A DNA stretch of 62,593 nucleotides from Rubrivivax sp. (lineage in GTDB: Bacteria; Pseudomonadota; Gammaproteobacteria; Burkholderiales; Burkholderiaceae_C), in assembly GCA_026785885.1 (NCBI GenBank), contig JAJAZC010000141.1, forward strand, positions 1 through 62,593. The letters are read 5' to 3'. The stretch's first letter is position 1. Each line of letters begins with the position of its first letter. The notes beneath the pieces were generated by a model. It ran no database searches, was not told the origin of the DNA, and was given only the letters and a program-made list of their open reading frames with translations. The position numbers and the translations under genes are program-made. Below are positions 36,746-44,831 of the stretch, in pieces.

Positions 36746-37516
36746 TCACACGCCGAGGTAGCCGGCCAACTCGGCGCTGCCGGCCAAAGCCTTGGCTTCG
36801 CCACTGAGCACGACCTGGCCTTTTTGCAGCACCAGCGCACGGTCGCTGTGGGCCAACACGCGGCGGTAGTCGCGGTCGACTATCAGCGTGGCGATGCCGT
36901 CCTGCCGGATCTGCGCAATCACACGCCAAATCTCGGCCACGATCAGCGGCGCCAGGCCTTCGGTGGCTTCGTCCAGGATGATCAGCTCGGGCTGCGTCAT
37001 CAGCGCGCGGCCGATGGCCAGCATCTGCTGCTCACCGCCTGAAAGCTGGCTGCCGAGGTTGGGCAGGCGCTCACCCAGGCGCGGAAAGGTTTGCAGCACG
37101 CGCGCCAGCGTCCAGCCGCGGCCCGAAGGTGCAGCAGGCCTGGCGGCCATCACCAGGTTCTCGCGCACGCTTAAGGTGGGGAACACACCGCGGCCTTCGG
37201 GCACGTAGGCCACACCGCGGCGTGCCACCTCGTGCGGCCGGGCCTGCGACAGATCGGCACCGAACAGGTGGATCTGGCCACTGCGCTGGCCCACATGACC
37301 CAGCAGCGTGCGGATCAGCGTGCTCTTGCCCATGCCGTTGCGGCCCAAGAGGCCCACGGTCTGGCCGCGTGCGATGGCCAGATCGACGCCGTGCAGCACG
37401 TGGCTGGAGCCGTACCAGGCGTGGATGGCGCGTGCGTCGAGGATCAGTTCCGTGGTGGCCGATTTCTCGAGCGCCCCCTCGGGGGGCAGCGAGCGAAGTG
37501 AGCGTCGGGGCTCCAT
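36746..37516 (-). CDS. livF: Branched-chain amino acid-type ABC transporter ATPase LivF
   Basis: This is one of the two ATPases of a HAAT-family importer. The 256-residue protein has Walker A LLGRNGMGKSTLIRTLLG, the LivF-typical VAYVPEGRGVFPTLSVREN, signature QLSGGEQQMLAIGRALM and Walker B LIILDEATEGLAP. The start at 37516 lies 2 bp past the LivG stop, so translation is probably coupled. The open frame continues upstream through livG in another frame, but that extension is not used. The substrate could be a branched-chain amino acid or an aromatic or short-chain acid. Confidence 0.92.
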   Translation of the reverse strand: MEPRRSLRSLPPEGALEKSATTELILDARAIHAWYGSSHVLHGVDLAIARGQTVGLLGRNGMGKSTLIRTLLGHVGQRSGQIHLFGADLSQARPHEVARRGVAYVPEGRGVFPTLSVRENLVMAARPAAPSGRGWTLARVLQTFPRLGERLPNLGSQLSGGEQQMLAIGRALMTQPELIILDEATEGLAPLIVAEIWRVIAQIRQDGIATLIVDRDYRRVLAHSDRALVLQKGQVVLSGEAKALAGSAELAGYLGV

Positions 37517-37518
37517 CC

Positions 37519-38340
37519 TCAGTGCCCGCCCAGATACGCGGCCTGTACCTCGGCGCTGTTGCGCACGGCATCGGGTGTGCCGGATGCGAGCACCGCGCCG
37601 TCGACCATCACCGTGATGACGTCGGCCACGCGAAACACCGCATCCATGTCGTGCTCCACCAGCAGGATGGCGTGGCCGGTTTTGAGCTCCCACAGCAGCG
37701 CCAACATACGGTCGGTTTCCTCGGCGCCCATGCCGGCCAGTGGCTCGTCCAGCAGCAGCACCTGCGGCGCGGTGGCCAGGCACATCGCAATCTCCAGTTG
37801 GCGCTTCTGGCCATGGCTCAACAGCCCGGCGGTCTGCTGCAGCAGGCCCAGCAGCCCGGCGCGCGCGGCGGCCGCGTGCGCAGCGTCCAGGCTGGCTTTG
37901 CATCGCGACGCGTCCTGCCACCACTGCCAGGCTCCAGGCGTGCTCGCTTGCGCAGCCAGGCGGCAGTTCTCCAGCACCGTGAAGCTCGGGTAGATGGTGT
38001 TGCGCTGGTAGCTGCGGCCCAGGCCTGCGCGCGCGCGGCGCGGCTGCGTCCAGTGCGTGGCGTCCTGGCCCAGCAGCTCGACTTGGCCTTCTGACGGCGG
38101 CACCTCGCCCGACAACAGGTTGATCAGCGTCGACTTGCCGGCGCCGTTGGTGCCGATGACGGCATGCACGCTGCCTCGCAGCACGTCCAGCGTGACCTGG
38201 TTGACCGCAGTCAGCCCGCCCCAGCGGCGCGTCAGGCCGATACCGCGCAGCAGCACATCGCCTCCAGTGACCGTGCTCACTGCAGAACCTTCGTGCTGTG
38301 CACTCGGGTATCGCCTTTGGTGCGGCTGGGGGGGGCTCAT
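37519..38340 (-). CDS. livG: Branched-chain amino acid-type ABC transporter ATPase LivG
   Basis: This is the second ATPase of the importer, 273 residues. Walker A is AVIGTNGAGKSTLINLLSG. The Q-loop region is GLGRSYQRNTIYPSFTVLEN, the signature is LLSHGQKRQLEIAMCLA (LSHG variant, typical of LivG), and Walker B is VLLLDEPLAGMGAEETD with the switch His in LLVEHDMDAVF. Its ATG overlaps the LivM stop by 4 bp (38337-38340). The order livH-livM-livG-livF on the minus strand is standard. Confidence 0.93.
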   Translation of the reverse strand: MSPPQPHQRRYPSAQHEGSAVSTVTGGDVLLRGIGLTRRWGGLTAVNQVTLDVLRGSVHAVIGTNGAGKSTLINLLSGEVPPSEGQVELLGQDATHWTQPRRARAGLGRSYQRNTIYPSFTVLENCRLAAQASTPGAWQWWQDASRCKASLDAAHAAAARAGLLGLLQQTAGLLSHGQKRQLEIAMCLATAPQVLLLDEPLAGMGAEETDRMLALLWELKTGHAILLVEHDMDAVFRVADVITVMVDGAVLASGTPDAVRNSAEVQAAYLGGH

Positions 38341-39350
38341 GGCGCTGCCTCTGCGCCCTTGCCCACTTCAGCGCGCCGCGAAGCACGCCCCAGCAGCCTC
38401 TGTTTCCACTGCGCCGGCAGCCCCACCAGGCCACGCGGCAGCAGCGCGACGCTGGCGATGATGGTCAGACCCAGACCCAAGTGCCAATGCCGGGCGAAGC
38501 TGCCGAAGATCGCTTCGGACTTGAAAAACTCCTGCAGCAGCGCAAACGCAAAAGCGCCGACCAGCGCACCGCGCAGGTGGCCGATGCCGCCCAGGATGAT
38601 CATGATCAGCACCGCGCCGCTCATGTGCCAGCTCATCAGCTCGGGGTTCACATAAGCATCCTTGACGGCGAACAGAAAGCCCGCCAGGCCCGCCAGCGCA
38701 CCGCTGATGGTGAAGGCCGCCAACTTGTACGGGTAGGTCGAAAAACCGGTGGCACGCATACGCTGCTCATTGACGCGAATACCGGCCAGCGCGCGGCCGA
38801 AGCGGCTGCGCGACAGTTGCGCCAAAAACGCGAAGACGGCGATCAGCGTGGCCAGCGTGAAGCCGTACAACACCAGCGGCTGCTGCAGGTTGAGCAGCGG
38901 GCCCAGCGTCGGCTTGACGTTGAGGTAAATGCCGTCGGTGCCGCCGCCCAGGGGCGTGTCGTGCACGACGTAATAGGCCATCTGTGCGAATGCCAGCGTG
39001 ACCATGATGAAGTACACGCCCTTGGTGCGCAGCGACAGCGCACCCACCGCCAGGGCGTACAGCGCCGCGGCCAGCACCGCCGCCGGCAGCAGCCAGGCCA
39101 GTGATGCCGCGCCGTCCTTTGGCGACAGCAGCACAGCGGTGTAGGCACCGATGCCGAAGAACGCCGCCTGGCCGAAGCACACCAGGCCGGTGCCGCCCAC
39201 CAGCAGCTCCAGGCTCAGCGCGAAGATCGCAAAGATCATGATTTTGGTGACCAGATCGATGCCGAAGCGGCCGCCCACCAACGGGTACAGCGCCAGCAGC
39301 GCGAAGGCGCCGATCACGAACACCGCTTTGGACGACAGTTGCAGCTTCAC
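38337..39350 (-). CDS. livM: Branched-chain amino acid-type ABC transporter permease LivM
   Basis: This is an inner-membrane permease of 337 residues with 8 to 9 hydrophobic segments. Family features are ALSLELLVGGTGLVCFGQAA, GIGAYTAVLL, RTKGVYFIMVTLAFAQM, RFGRALAGIRVNEQRMRATG and GGIGHLRGALVGAFAF. It forms the translocation pore with LivH. It overlaps livG by 4 bp and follows livH after 3 bp. A hydrophilic tail (SRRAEVGKGAEAAP) ends the protein. Confidence 0.93.
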   Translation of the reverse strand: MKLQLSSKAVFVIGAFALLALYPLVGGRFGIDLVTKIMIFAIFALSLELLVGGTGLVCFGQAAFFGIGAYTAVLLSPKDGAASLAWLLPAAVLAAALYALAVGALSLRTKGVYFIMVTLAFAQMAYYVVHDTPLGGGTDGIYLNVKPTLGPLLNLQQPLVLYGFTLATLIAVFAFLAQLSRSRFGRALAGIRVNEQRMRATGFSTYPYKLAAFTISGALAGLAGFLFAVKDAYVNPELMSWHMSGAVLIMIILGGIGHLRGALVGAFAFALLQEFFKSEAIFGSFARHWHLGLGLTIIASVALLPRGLVGLPAQWKQRLLGRASRRAEVGKGAEAAP

Positions 39351-39353
39351 AAG

Positions 39354-40235
39354 TCATCCCGCTTTGAACAGGCCGTCCGGCTTCCACAGCAGGATCAAGG
39401 CCATCAACACATAGACCAGCACGCCGGCCGCCTGCGGCACCAGCACCTTGCCGAAAGTGTCGACAAAGCCGATCAACAGCGCCGCCACCAGCGCACCGCG
39501 GATGGAGCCGATGCCGCCGATCACGACAACCACGAAGCAGATGATCAGCACCGAGCTGCCCATGCCCGGGTACACGCTGCTGACCGGCGCGGCCACCATG
39601 CCGGCCAACGCAGCCAGCGCCACACCGGCGGCAAACACCACGCGGTAGAGAAACTGAATGTCGATGCCCAGGCTCTGCACCATCTCACGGTTGGTGCTGC
39701 CGGCGCGGATCATCATTCCGAGCCGCGTGCGCGTGAAGACGAAGTACATGCCGAGCGCCAGCACGATGCACACGCCCGAGATGAACAGCCGGTACACCGG
39801 ATACGTCATCACATCGCCCAGCGGGAGCGTGCCAGCCAACAGCGGCGGTGCCGGCACGCCGTGCACGTCATCACCCACGAGCAGGCTGCGCAGTTCTTCG
39901 AACACGAGGATGAGGCCGTACGTCATCAGCACCTGCTGCAAATGCTCACGCTCGTACAGGTAACTGTAGAAGACCCACTCGAGCACATAGCCCAGCACGA
40001 TGGCCAGCACGGTACCGACCGCCAGCACGGCGAAGAAGCCACCGCCGAAGGTAGAAGCCACCAGCGGCGACAGCGCAAAGGCCATGTAGGCGCCGATCAT
40101 GTAGAAGCTGCCGTGCGCCAGATTGATGACGCCCATGATGCCGAAGATGAGCGTCAGGCCCGAGGCCACCAGGAACAGCAGCAGCCCGTATTGCAGCGCG
40201 TTCAGGCACTGGATGAGGAAGGTGGCCAGGTCCAT
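39354..40235 (-). CDS. livH: Branched-chain amino acid-type ABC transporter permease LivH
   Basis: This is the first permease of the importer and the first gene of the minus-strand operon, 293 residues with about 8 membrane segments. Motifs are LTLIFGIMGVINLAHGSFYM, TRLGMMIRAGSTNREMVQSL and VVIGGIGSIRGALVAALLIG. The ATG at 40235 has AGAGAAAG about 8 bp upstream; the longer frame to 40358 is not supported. No periplasmic binding protein (LivK) gene lies beside the operon, so the importer must borrow one encoded elsewhere. Confidence 0.93.
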   Translation of the reverse strand: MDLATFLIQCLNALQYGLLLFLVASGLTLIFGIMGVINLAHGSFYMIGAYMAFALSPLVASTFGGGFFAVLAVGTVLAIVLGYVLEWVFYSYLYEREHLQQVLMTYGLILVFEELRSLLVGDDVHGVPAPPLLAGTLPLGDVMTYPVYRLFISGVCIVLALGMYFVFTRTRLGMMIRAGSTNREMVQSLGIDIQFLYRVVFAAGVALAALAGMVAAPVSSVYPGMGSSVLIICFVVVVIGGIGSIRGALVAALLIGFVDTFGKVLVPQAAGVLVYVLMALILLWKPDGLFKAG

Positions 40236-40380
40236 CGGACTTTCTCTTTTTAGGGCTGGGCGGTCCCTGGTGCAAAGACCCCGGTTTGTACAACACCGTT
40301 GGCGGCCTGCAGGCCCGGTCGGCCTCGCTCGGCAACAGCGCTGTGGGTGCCGCCACATCGCCGCGCGGTATGGCCGCGCT

Positions 40381-40432
40381 TGATGACCGCGCTTGATGAC
40401 CGCGCTTGACGACCGCGCTTGACGACCGCGCT
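40381..40432. repeat. 13-bp tandem repeat between livH and the MaoC gene
   Basis: Four copies of TGATGACCGCGCT (the last two with C for T at the fourth base) start at 40381, 40394, 40407 and 40420. A degenerate copy lies on each side. The array is in the divergent intergenic region and may include promoter sequence for either gene. The rest of 40236-40522 holds nothing recognisable. Confidence 0.85.
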
Positions 40433-40522
40433 TTATGGCCGCGGTCTAAGCCCGGGCTCTGTGTTCGCGCTCTATGCCCGCGATGCACCACCGCGCCCCA
40501 TGCCGCGCTTAAAGTGCAGCCC

Positions 40523-40966
40523 ATGAAATTTGCCGACTTCCACGTGGGCCAGCAGATCGAAGCCGGGCCCTACACGCTGACCGAAGCGGAGGTGCTGCAG
40601 TTCGCGCGCGCCTGGGACCCGCAGTGGTTCCATACCGATGTGCAAGCCGCGGCGGCCGGCCGCTTCGGCGGGCTGATCGCCAGTGGCTGGCAGACTTGCT
40701 CGATTGCGATGCGCTTGGCCGTCGAGGTTGCGCTGTCCGGCTCGGAGTCTTTTGCTTCGCCCGGTGTCGAGCACATCCGCTGGCCACATCCGGTGCGCCC
40801 CGGTGACTCGCTGCGCCTGCTGGCCACCGTGACCGGCGTGCGCCGATCACGCCAGCGCGCTGCGCTCGGCATCCTGAGCTGGCGTTGGCAGCTCTTCAAC
40901 AGCGCGGGCCGCGAGGTGCTGGACTTGCAGGCCACCAGCCTGTTCGACCTGCCGGCCTTAACTTGA
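40523..40966 (+). CDS. MaoC-like hotdog-fold dehydratase
   Basis: MaoC-domain proteins are (R)-specific enoyl-CoA hydratases or related hotdog enzymes. The 147-residue protein starts MKFADFHVGQQIEAGPYTLT. It has the catalytic Asp/His region FARAWDPQWFHTDVQAAAAG followed by FGGLIASGWQTCSIAMRL, then HIRWPHPVRPGDSLRLLATV. The ATG at 40523 is chosen because the family start follows it; the frame is open from 40406 without coding character. It converges with the SDR gene with a 9-bp overlap, and is divergent from the Liv operon. Confidence 0.9.
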   Translation: MKFADFHVGQQIEAGPYTLTEAEVLQFARAWDPQWFHTDVQAAAAGRFGGLIASGWQTCSIAMRLAVEVALSGSESFASPGVEHIRWPHPVRPGDSLRLLATVTGVRRSRQRAALGILSWRWQLFNSAGREVLDLQATSLFDLPALT

Positions 40967-42031
40967 ACGACGCAGCGTCGGCAAGCCCACGCCGCTGGCG
41001 TCGAAGCCGCCATCCACCGCCAGCACCTGGCCGTTGATGTAGCTGGCAGCCGGGCTGCATAAAAAACCCGCCACCTCGGCAATCTCTTCAGGCGTGCCGT
41101 AGCGGTTGAGCGGTATCGCGTCGTAGGTGTCGAAACGGATGGCCACGCTGTGCACGAGCTTGGCCATCTCGGTATCCACCGGCCCGGGTGCAACCACGTT
41201 GACGCGGTTGCCGACGTTGCCCAGCTCCGCCGCTTGCTGCTTTCTCGGGTGAATCAGCGCTGCCTTGCTGGTGCAGTAAGCCACGCGCAGTGTGCTGGCG
41301 CGCAGGCCAAAGATCGATGCGATGTTGACGACCGCGCCGCCGCCGGTGTGCAGCATCAACGGCGCCGCGACCCGGGTACACAGAAAGGCGCCGTCGAGGT
41401 TGGTGCCCAGCACCTGGCCCCAGTCGTCCCACGTGGTCTGCAGGATGGGCTTGAAGACCGCCACGCCGGCGTTGTCGACCAGCGCGTCGATGCGGCCGAA
41501 GCGCGCCACCATGGCCTGCATCGCGGCGGCCACTGGCGCGGGTTGCGAAACATCGGTGGGTAGCCTCAGCACACGTTCGGGCAAAGCCAGCGCATCGGCG
41601 CTGAGCTGCAGTTGCTGGGCCGCGATGTCCAGCAACGCAACGGGCCAGCCGCGGGCCAGGAACCAGCACGCCACCGCCAGCCCGATGCCGCGGGCGCCGC
41701 CGGTCACGACAGCGACCACAGCGACAGCAGCGACTGCAGCACCAGCGGCAGCCGCGCCACCCGCGCTACCAGCACCACCCACACCACACGCGGCACCCGC
41801 GCCACCCGGGCCACCCGGGCTACCCGGGCTACCCGCGCTACCCGCGCTACCCGGGCTACCCGGGCTACCCGGGCTACCCGGGCTACCCGGGCTACCCGCG
41901 CCACCCGGGCTACCCGCGCTACCCGCGCTACCCGCGCTACCCGCGCTACCCGCGCTACCCGCGCCACCCGGGCTACCCGGGCTACCCGGGCTACCCGGGC
42001 CCACGTTATCTTCGGCAACGGTCGAGGTCAC
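40958..42031 (-). CDS. SDR oxidoreductase with collagen-like N-terminal extension
   Basis: This is a classical NAD(P)-dependent short-chain dehydrogenase: TGGARGIGLAVACWFLARGW, VDNAGVAVFKPILQTTWDDW, NIASIFGLRASTLRVAYCTSK (YxxxK) and VVAPGPVDTEMAKLVHSVAI. It carries an unusual N-terminal extension of about 110 residues made of Gly-Ser-Ala and Gly-Ser-Pro triplets, encoded by 9-bp tandem repeats. The GTG at 42031 is chosen because GGAG lies 7 bp upstream, giving 357 residues. If translation instead began after the repeat, the enzyme would have normal length (about 255). It converges with the MaoC gene. Confidence 0.8.
   Translation of the reverse strand: MTSTVAEDNVGPGSPGSPGSPGGAGSAGSAGSAGSAGSAGSPGGAGSPGSPGSPGSPGSPGSAGSAGSPGSPGGPGGAGAACGVGGAGSAGGAAAAGAAVAAVAVVAVVTGGARGIGLAVACWFLARGWPVALLDIAAQQLQLSADALALPERVLRLPTDVSQPAPVAAAMQAMVARFGRIDALVDNAGVAVFKPILQTTWDDWGQVLGTNLDGAFLCTRVAAPLMLHTGGGAVVNIASIFGLRASTLRVAYCTSKAALIHPRKQQAAELGNVGNRVNVVAPGPVDTEMAKLVHSVAIRFDTYDAIPLNRYGTPEEIAEVAGFLCSPAASYINGQVLAVDGGFDASGVGLPTLRRSS
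41795..42000. repeat. 9-bp tandem repeat array encoding Gly-X-Y triplets
   Basis: More than twenty GCTACCCGG/GCTACCCGC-type nonamers follow one another. On the minus strand they encode GSAGSPG-type collagen-like triplets at the N-terminus of the SDR protein. On the plus strand they form a long open frame of Arg-Ala-Thr repeats, which is an artefact. Units with CCGG and CCGC alternate in blocks, as expected from repeated slippage. Confidence 0.92.
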
Positions 42032-42079
42032 GGCAGCTCCAGCATCGCGGTCGGGCCGGCGTTCTGGCGCGCGGTGCAA

Positions 42080-42730
42080 TCACGTCGGCGCAAGCGTGGG
42101 CCCGACGCGCGTGACGCCAGCCGACGACTCCGCCACCGTGCGCCCGGCGTGCATGCGCGCGATGGCCGCCGCGATCGCCAGGCCCAGCCCATGGTGGGGT
42201 TGCGCCTCATCGCAGCGACGCGATTCGTCGGCGCGGAAGAACCGGTCGAACAGGCGTGGCAGCGCTTGCTCGGCGATCGCCGGTCCTTCGTTGCGGACCC
42301 CGACGCGGACCTGGCGGTCGGACTCCCGTGCGATGCCGATGACGACCGTGCTGCCCCGGCTGGCAGAGCGCGTCGCGTTGCAGAGCAGGTTGGACGCCGC
42401 GCGCTTGAACAGCGATTCGTCCACGGGCAAAAGGGCATCGCCCTGGACCAGCACGCGCAACTCGGCGTCTTCGAGCGCGCCTTCATGAAACTCGACCACC
42501 TGCTGTGCCAACGCCGCCAGGCTGACGCGTTGGCCGCGGCGGGCCACCGCGCCACGGTCGGCCTGCGACAGAAACAGCATGTCGTTGACCATGGTCGACA
42601 GGCGCTGCAGCTCCTCCGGGTTCGAGGCCAGCACCTCGCGCAGCTCGGCCGCCGGCCGCTCGCGCGACAGTGCCAGCTCCGTCTGGCCCATCAGCGTGGC
42701 CAGCGGCGTGCGCAGCTCGCGGGCGGCGCA
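42080..42730 (-). pseudogene. Histidine kinase, C-terminal part only
   Basis: This is the end of a CusS/QseC-like sensor kinase. The remaining HisKA part reads ELRTPLATLMGQTELALSRE, but the codon where the phosphoacceptor His belongs (normally HELRTPL) reads Arg at the junction. The N-box region (NLLCNATRSASRGSTVVIG), G1 (RVGVRNEGPAIAEQ) and HHGLGLAIAAAIARMHAG follow. The sensor, membrane and HAMP regions are absent. At about 42730 the sequence joins, out of frame, to the response regulator. A deletion explains both truncations. Confidence 0.8.
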
Positions 42731-43077
42731 CCCACGCGCGCCAGCAGCTCAGAAAATGCAAACGGCTTGACGAGGTAATCGTCCGCGCCCTGCTCCAGGC
42801 CGCGCACGCGGTCCTCGACCTTGTCGCGCGCCGTCAGCATCAGCACCGGCGTGTAGCGGCTTTGCGCGCGCAGCGCGGCCAGCATGCCGACGCCGTCGAC
42901 GCCGTCGACACCGGGCAGCATCAGGTCCAGCGGCATCAGGTCGCACTCGCCACCGGTGGCCAGGCGCCGGCCTTCGATGCCGTCGCGAGCCACGTCCACG
43001 ACGTGGTCGTTTTCCGTCAGCCCCTCGTGCAGGTACTGCGAAAGCTTGGCTTCGTCTTCGACCACGACCAAGCGCAT
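42731..43077 (-). pseudogene. OmpR-type response regulator, receiver domain only
   Basis: The receiver domain begins MRLVVVEDEAKLSQYLHEGL. It has the phosphorylation region DLMPLDLMLPGVDG, the Thr of VLMLTARDKVEDRV and the Lys of DDYLVKPFAFSELLARV. Immediately after this the frame runs into kinase-derived DNA and stops within about 14 codons (GAPPASCARRWPR). The winged-helix DNA-binding domain is missing, so it can no longer act as a transcription factor. The gene order regulator-kinase matches CopRS/CusRS-type systems before the deletion. Confidence 0.8.
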
Positions 43078-43230
43078 GGCGGGCCTTGGATGACGGGAGT
43101 TCGGAGGCCGCGATCGTTGCATTTCCGCTGCTGGCGGTGCATTACGAAATTGTCATCTGGCTGTCCGGTGGGCGCAGTTCCGGCTTACAGGATTCATTCC
43201 GTGGTTGGCGCAGAACTGGCCCCACAGGCA

Positions 43231-43350
43231 CTACCGGCGCTACCGGCGCTACCGGCGCTACCGGCTTCCAGCGCATTACCGGCATCACCGCATCGCCCGC
43301 ATCGCCCGCATTACCGGCTTTACCTGCTTTACCTGCTTTACCCGAACGCC
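43231..43350. repeat. Short tandem repeats upstream of the DUF4148-like gene
   Basis: CTACCGGCG is repeated three times from 43231 with a fourth partial copy. It is followed by looser units (CATCGCCCG twice, CTTTACCTG twice). The tract ends about 30 bp before the next start codon. The 43078-43379 interval holds no gene. Confidence 0.8.
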
Positions 43351-43379
43351 TCAATCAACCAGCTCCGAAGGAAACGATC

Positions 43380-43799
43380 TTGAAGACCTGCACCCTGTTC
43401 GCCGCCATGGCCCTGGTCCTGGCCGCCAGCGGCGCCGCCCTGGCGCAGGAAGCGATTTACGGCTGCCCGCCGGCCACCGCGTCGCAAATGACTCGCGCCG
43501 CGGTTACGGCCGAGCTGAAGCAGGCCCGCGCCGACGGCAACGTGCTGGTCGGCGAAACCAATGCCCGCCAAGGCGCGCCTTTCATCTCGACCCGCACGCG
43601 GGCCGAGGTGCATGCCGAGGCCGTCGCTGCGCTGGCGAGCTGCGAGCTGCGAGCTGCGAGCTGCGCAACCAGCATGGCGAGTACAGCGCCTATCTTGTCA
43701 ATGCCGCGCCCAACGCCATGCGCCTGGCCGGCAAGTAAGTCGCGGTGGCGGCCTGCTGCGGTCCGTGCGCGAGCCCGGGCCACAACAGGCCGCACTTAA
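43380..43799 (+). CDS. DUF4148-like secreted protein, C-terminus out of frame
   Basis: This is a small exported protein of unknown function. The TTG at 43380 has AAGGAAA 7 bp upstream and gives a signal peptide ([20 protein letters not shown]). [20 protein letters not shown] and [16 protein letters not shown] resemble DUF4148 repeats. At 43637-43664 four copies of the heptamer GAGCTGC shift the frame. As written, the protein runs on to 43799 with a non-native tail. In the other frame the natural-looking end [20 protein letters not shown] reaches a stop at 43738. Two units fewer or one more would restore the frame, so it may be phase-variable or simply broken. Confidence 0.55.
   Translation: MKTCTLFAAMALVLAASGAALAQEAIYGCPPATASQMTRAAVTAELKQARADGNVLVGETNARQGAPFISTRTRAEVHAEAVAALASCELRAASCATSMASTAPILSMPRPTPCAWPASKSRWRPAAVRARARATTGRT
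43637..43664. repeat. Heptamer tandem repeat (GAGCTGC)4 inside the DUF4148-like gene
   Basis: Four perfect copies of GAGCTGC lie inside the coding sequence. Seven is not a multiple of three, so each gain or loss of a unit changes the downstream frame. With four copies the downstream native frame is off. Confidence 0.95.
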
Positions 43800-43810
43800 G
43801 ATGTCGGGTG

Positions 43811-44431
43811 ATGGAAACCCCCGGCAACCTGTTCTGTGTGGCGGCGCCCAGCGGCACCGGAAAGTCAAGCCTGGTCAAGGCGCTGCTGGAGCTGGATTCG
43901 CGTTTGGCGGTGTCGGTATCGCACACCACGCGCCGCCCGCGTGGGCAAGAGGTGGACGGACGCGAGTACTGGTTCATCGAAGAGCCGGCCTTTCGCGCCA
44001 AAATCGATCATGGGGACTTCTTCGAATGGGCCGAGGTCCACGGCCACCTGTACGGCACCAGCCGCAAAGCCATTGAAGAGCTGCTCAACCGCGGCCAGGA
44101 CGTGGTGCTGGAAATCGATTGGCAGGGCGCGTTGCAGATCAAGACGCTGTTTGCGCATGCGGTGCTGATCTTCATCCTGCCGCCGGGCTGGGGCGAGTTG
44201 TCGCAGCGCCTGAACCGCCGTGGCGAAGACCCGGCCGATGTCATTGCGCACCGACTGCATAACGCCCGAACAGAGGTGTCTCAGGCCCGCCACTTCGACT
44301 TTGTTATCATCAACAGTCTTTTCGAGACCGCGCTTTTCGACCTAAAGACGGTCGTCCACAGCCAACGTTTGAAGTACGCAGCCCAGCTTCGCAATCGCTC
44401 GCAGGTCTTTGCAGCGCTGGGTTTGGTCTGA
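43811..44431 (+). CDS. gmk: Guanylate kinase
   Basis: The enzyme phosphorylates GMP to GDP, feeding GTP and (p)ppGpp synthesis. The 206-residue protein has the P-loop [16 protein letters not shown], the GMP-binding [19 protein letters not shown] and DGxDYxF-type residues, and [15 protein letters not shown]. The ATG at 43811 gives the standard N-terminus. It is followed after 43 bp by rpoZ and then spoT, the same order as in many proteobacteria. Confidence 0.97.
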   Translation: METPGNLFCVAAPSGTGKSSLVKALLELDSRLAVSVSHTTRRPRGQEVDGREYWFIEEPAFRAKIDHGDFFEWAEVHGHLYGTSRKAIEELLNRGQDVVLEIDWQGALQIKTLFAHAVLIFILPPGWGELSQRLNRRGEDPADVIAHRLHNARTEVSQARHFDFVIINSLFETALFDLKTVVHSQRLKYAAQLRNRSQVFAALGLV

Positions 44432-44474
44432 AACGAAGCACTCAGCCTAATTCAACTAGCCGAAAGCACCGCAC

Positions 44475-44678
44475 ATGGCCCGCATCACCGTCGAAGACTG
44501 CCTGGAAAAAATCCCCAACCGTTTTCAGCTCGTGTTGGCCGCCACCTACCGCGCCCGCATGCTGAGCCAAGGCCACGCGCCGAAGATCGAAACCAAGAAC
44601 AAGCCCGGTGTGACGGCGCTGCGCGAAATCGCCGCTGGTGAGATCGGTCTGGAGATGCTGCGCAAAGTGCCCGTTTGA
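44475..44678 (+). CDS. rpoZ: RNA polymerase omega subunit
   Basis: The omega subunit assists RNA polymerase assembly and takes part in ppGpp binding. The 67-residue protein starts [20 protein letters not shown] and contains [32 protein letters not shown]. It has normal length for a betaproteobacterium. It sits between gmk and spoT, and an intrinsic terminator follows 47 bp after the stop. Confidence 0.97.
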   Translation: MARITVEDCLEKIPNRFQLVLAATYRARMLSQGHAPKIETKNKPGVTALREIAAGEIGLEMLRKVPV

Positions 44679-44724
44679 GCACCGGCTGAAGCCCCGCCCC
44701 GGCCCGTGATGGGCCCCTGACAAC

Positions 44725-44757
44725 AAGCGCACGGTCAACCCGACCAGGCGCTTTTTT
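44725..44757 (+). terminator. Intrinsic terminator after rpoZ
   Basis: The hairpin has a stem AAGCGC...GCGCTT and an inner stem GGTC/GACC around AACCC, followed by six Ts (44752-44757). It would end gmk-rpoZ transcription, so spoT probably has its own promoter in the remaining 75 bp. Confidence 0.8.
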
Positions 44758-44831
44758 CATGGCCGATCGCGACGCAGCAGGCTATGCCCCGGCATGGCTG
44801 CGCGCAAGACAAAGCACGCTAAATTCGGGCC

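Noticed and set aside
41612-42778. 388-codon plus-strand frame of Arg-Ala-Thr repeats
   Set aside because: It is the antisense reading of the collagen-like nonamer array in the SDR gene.
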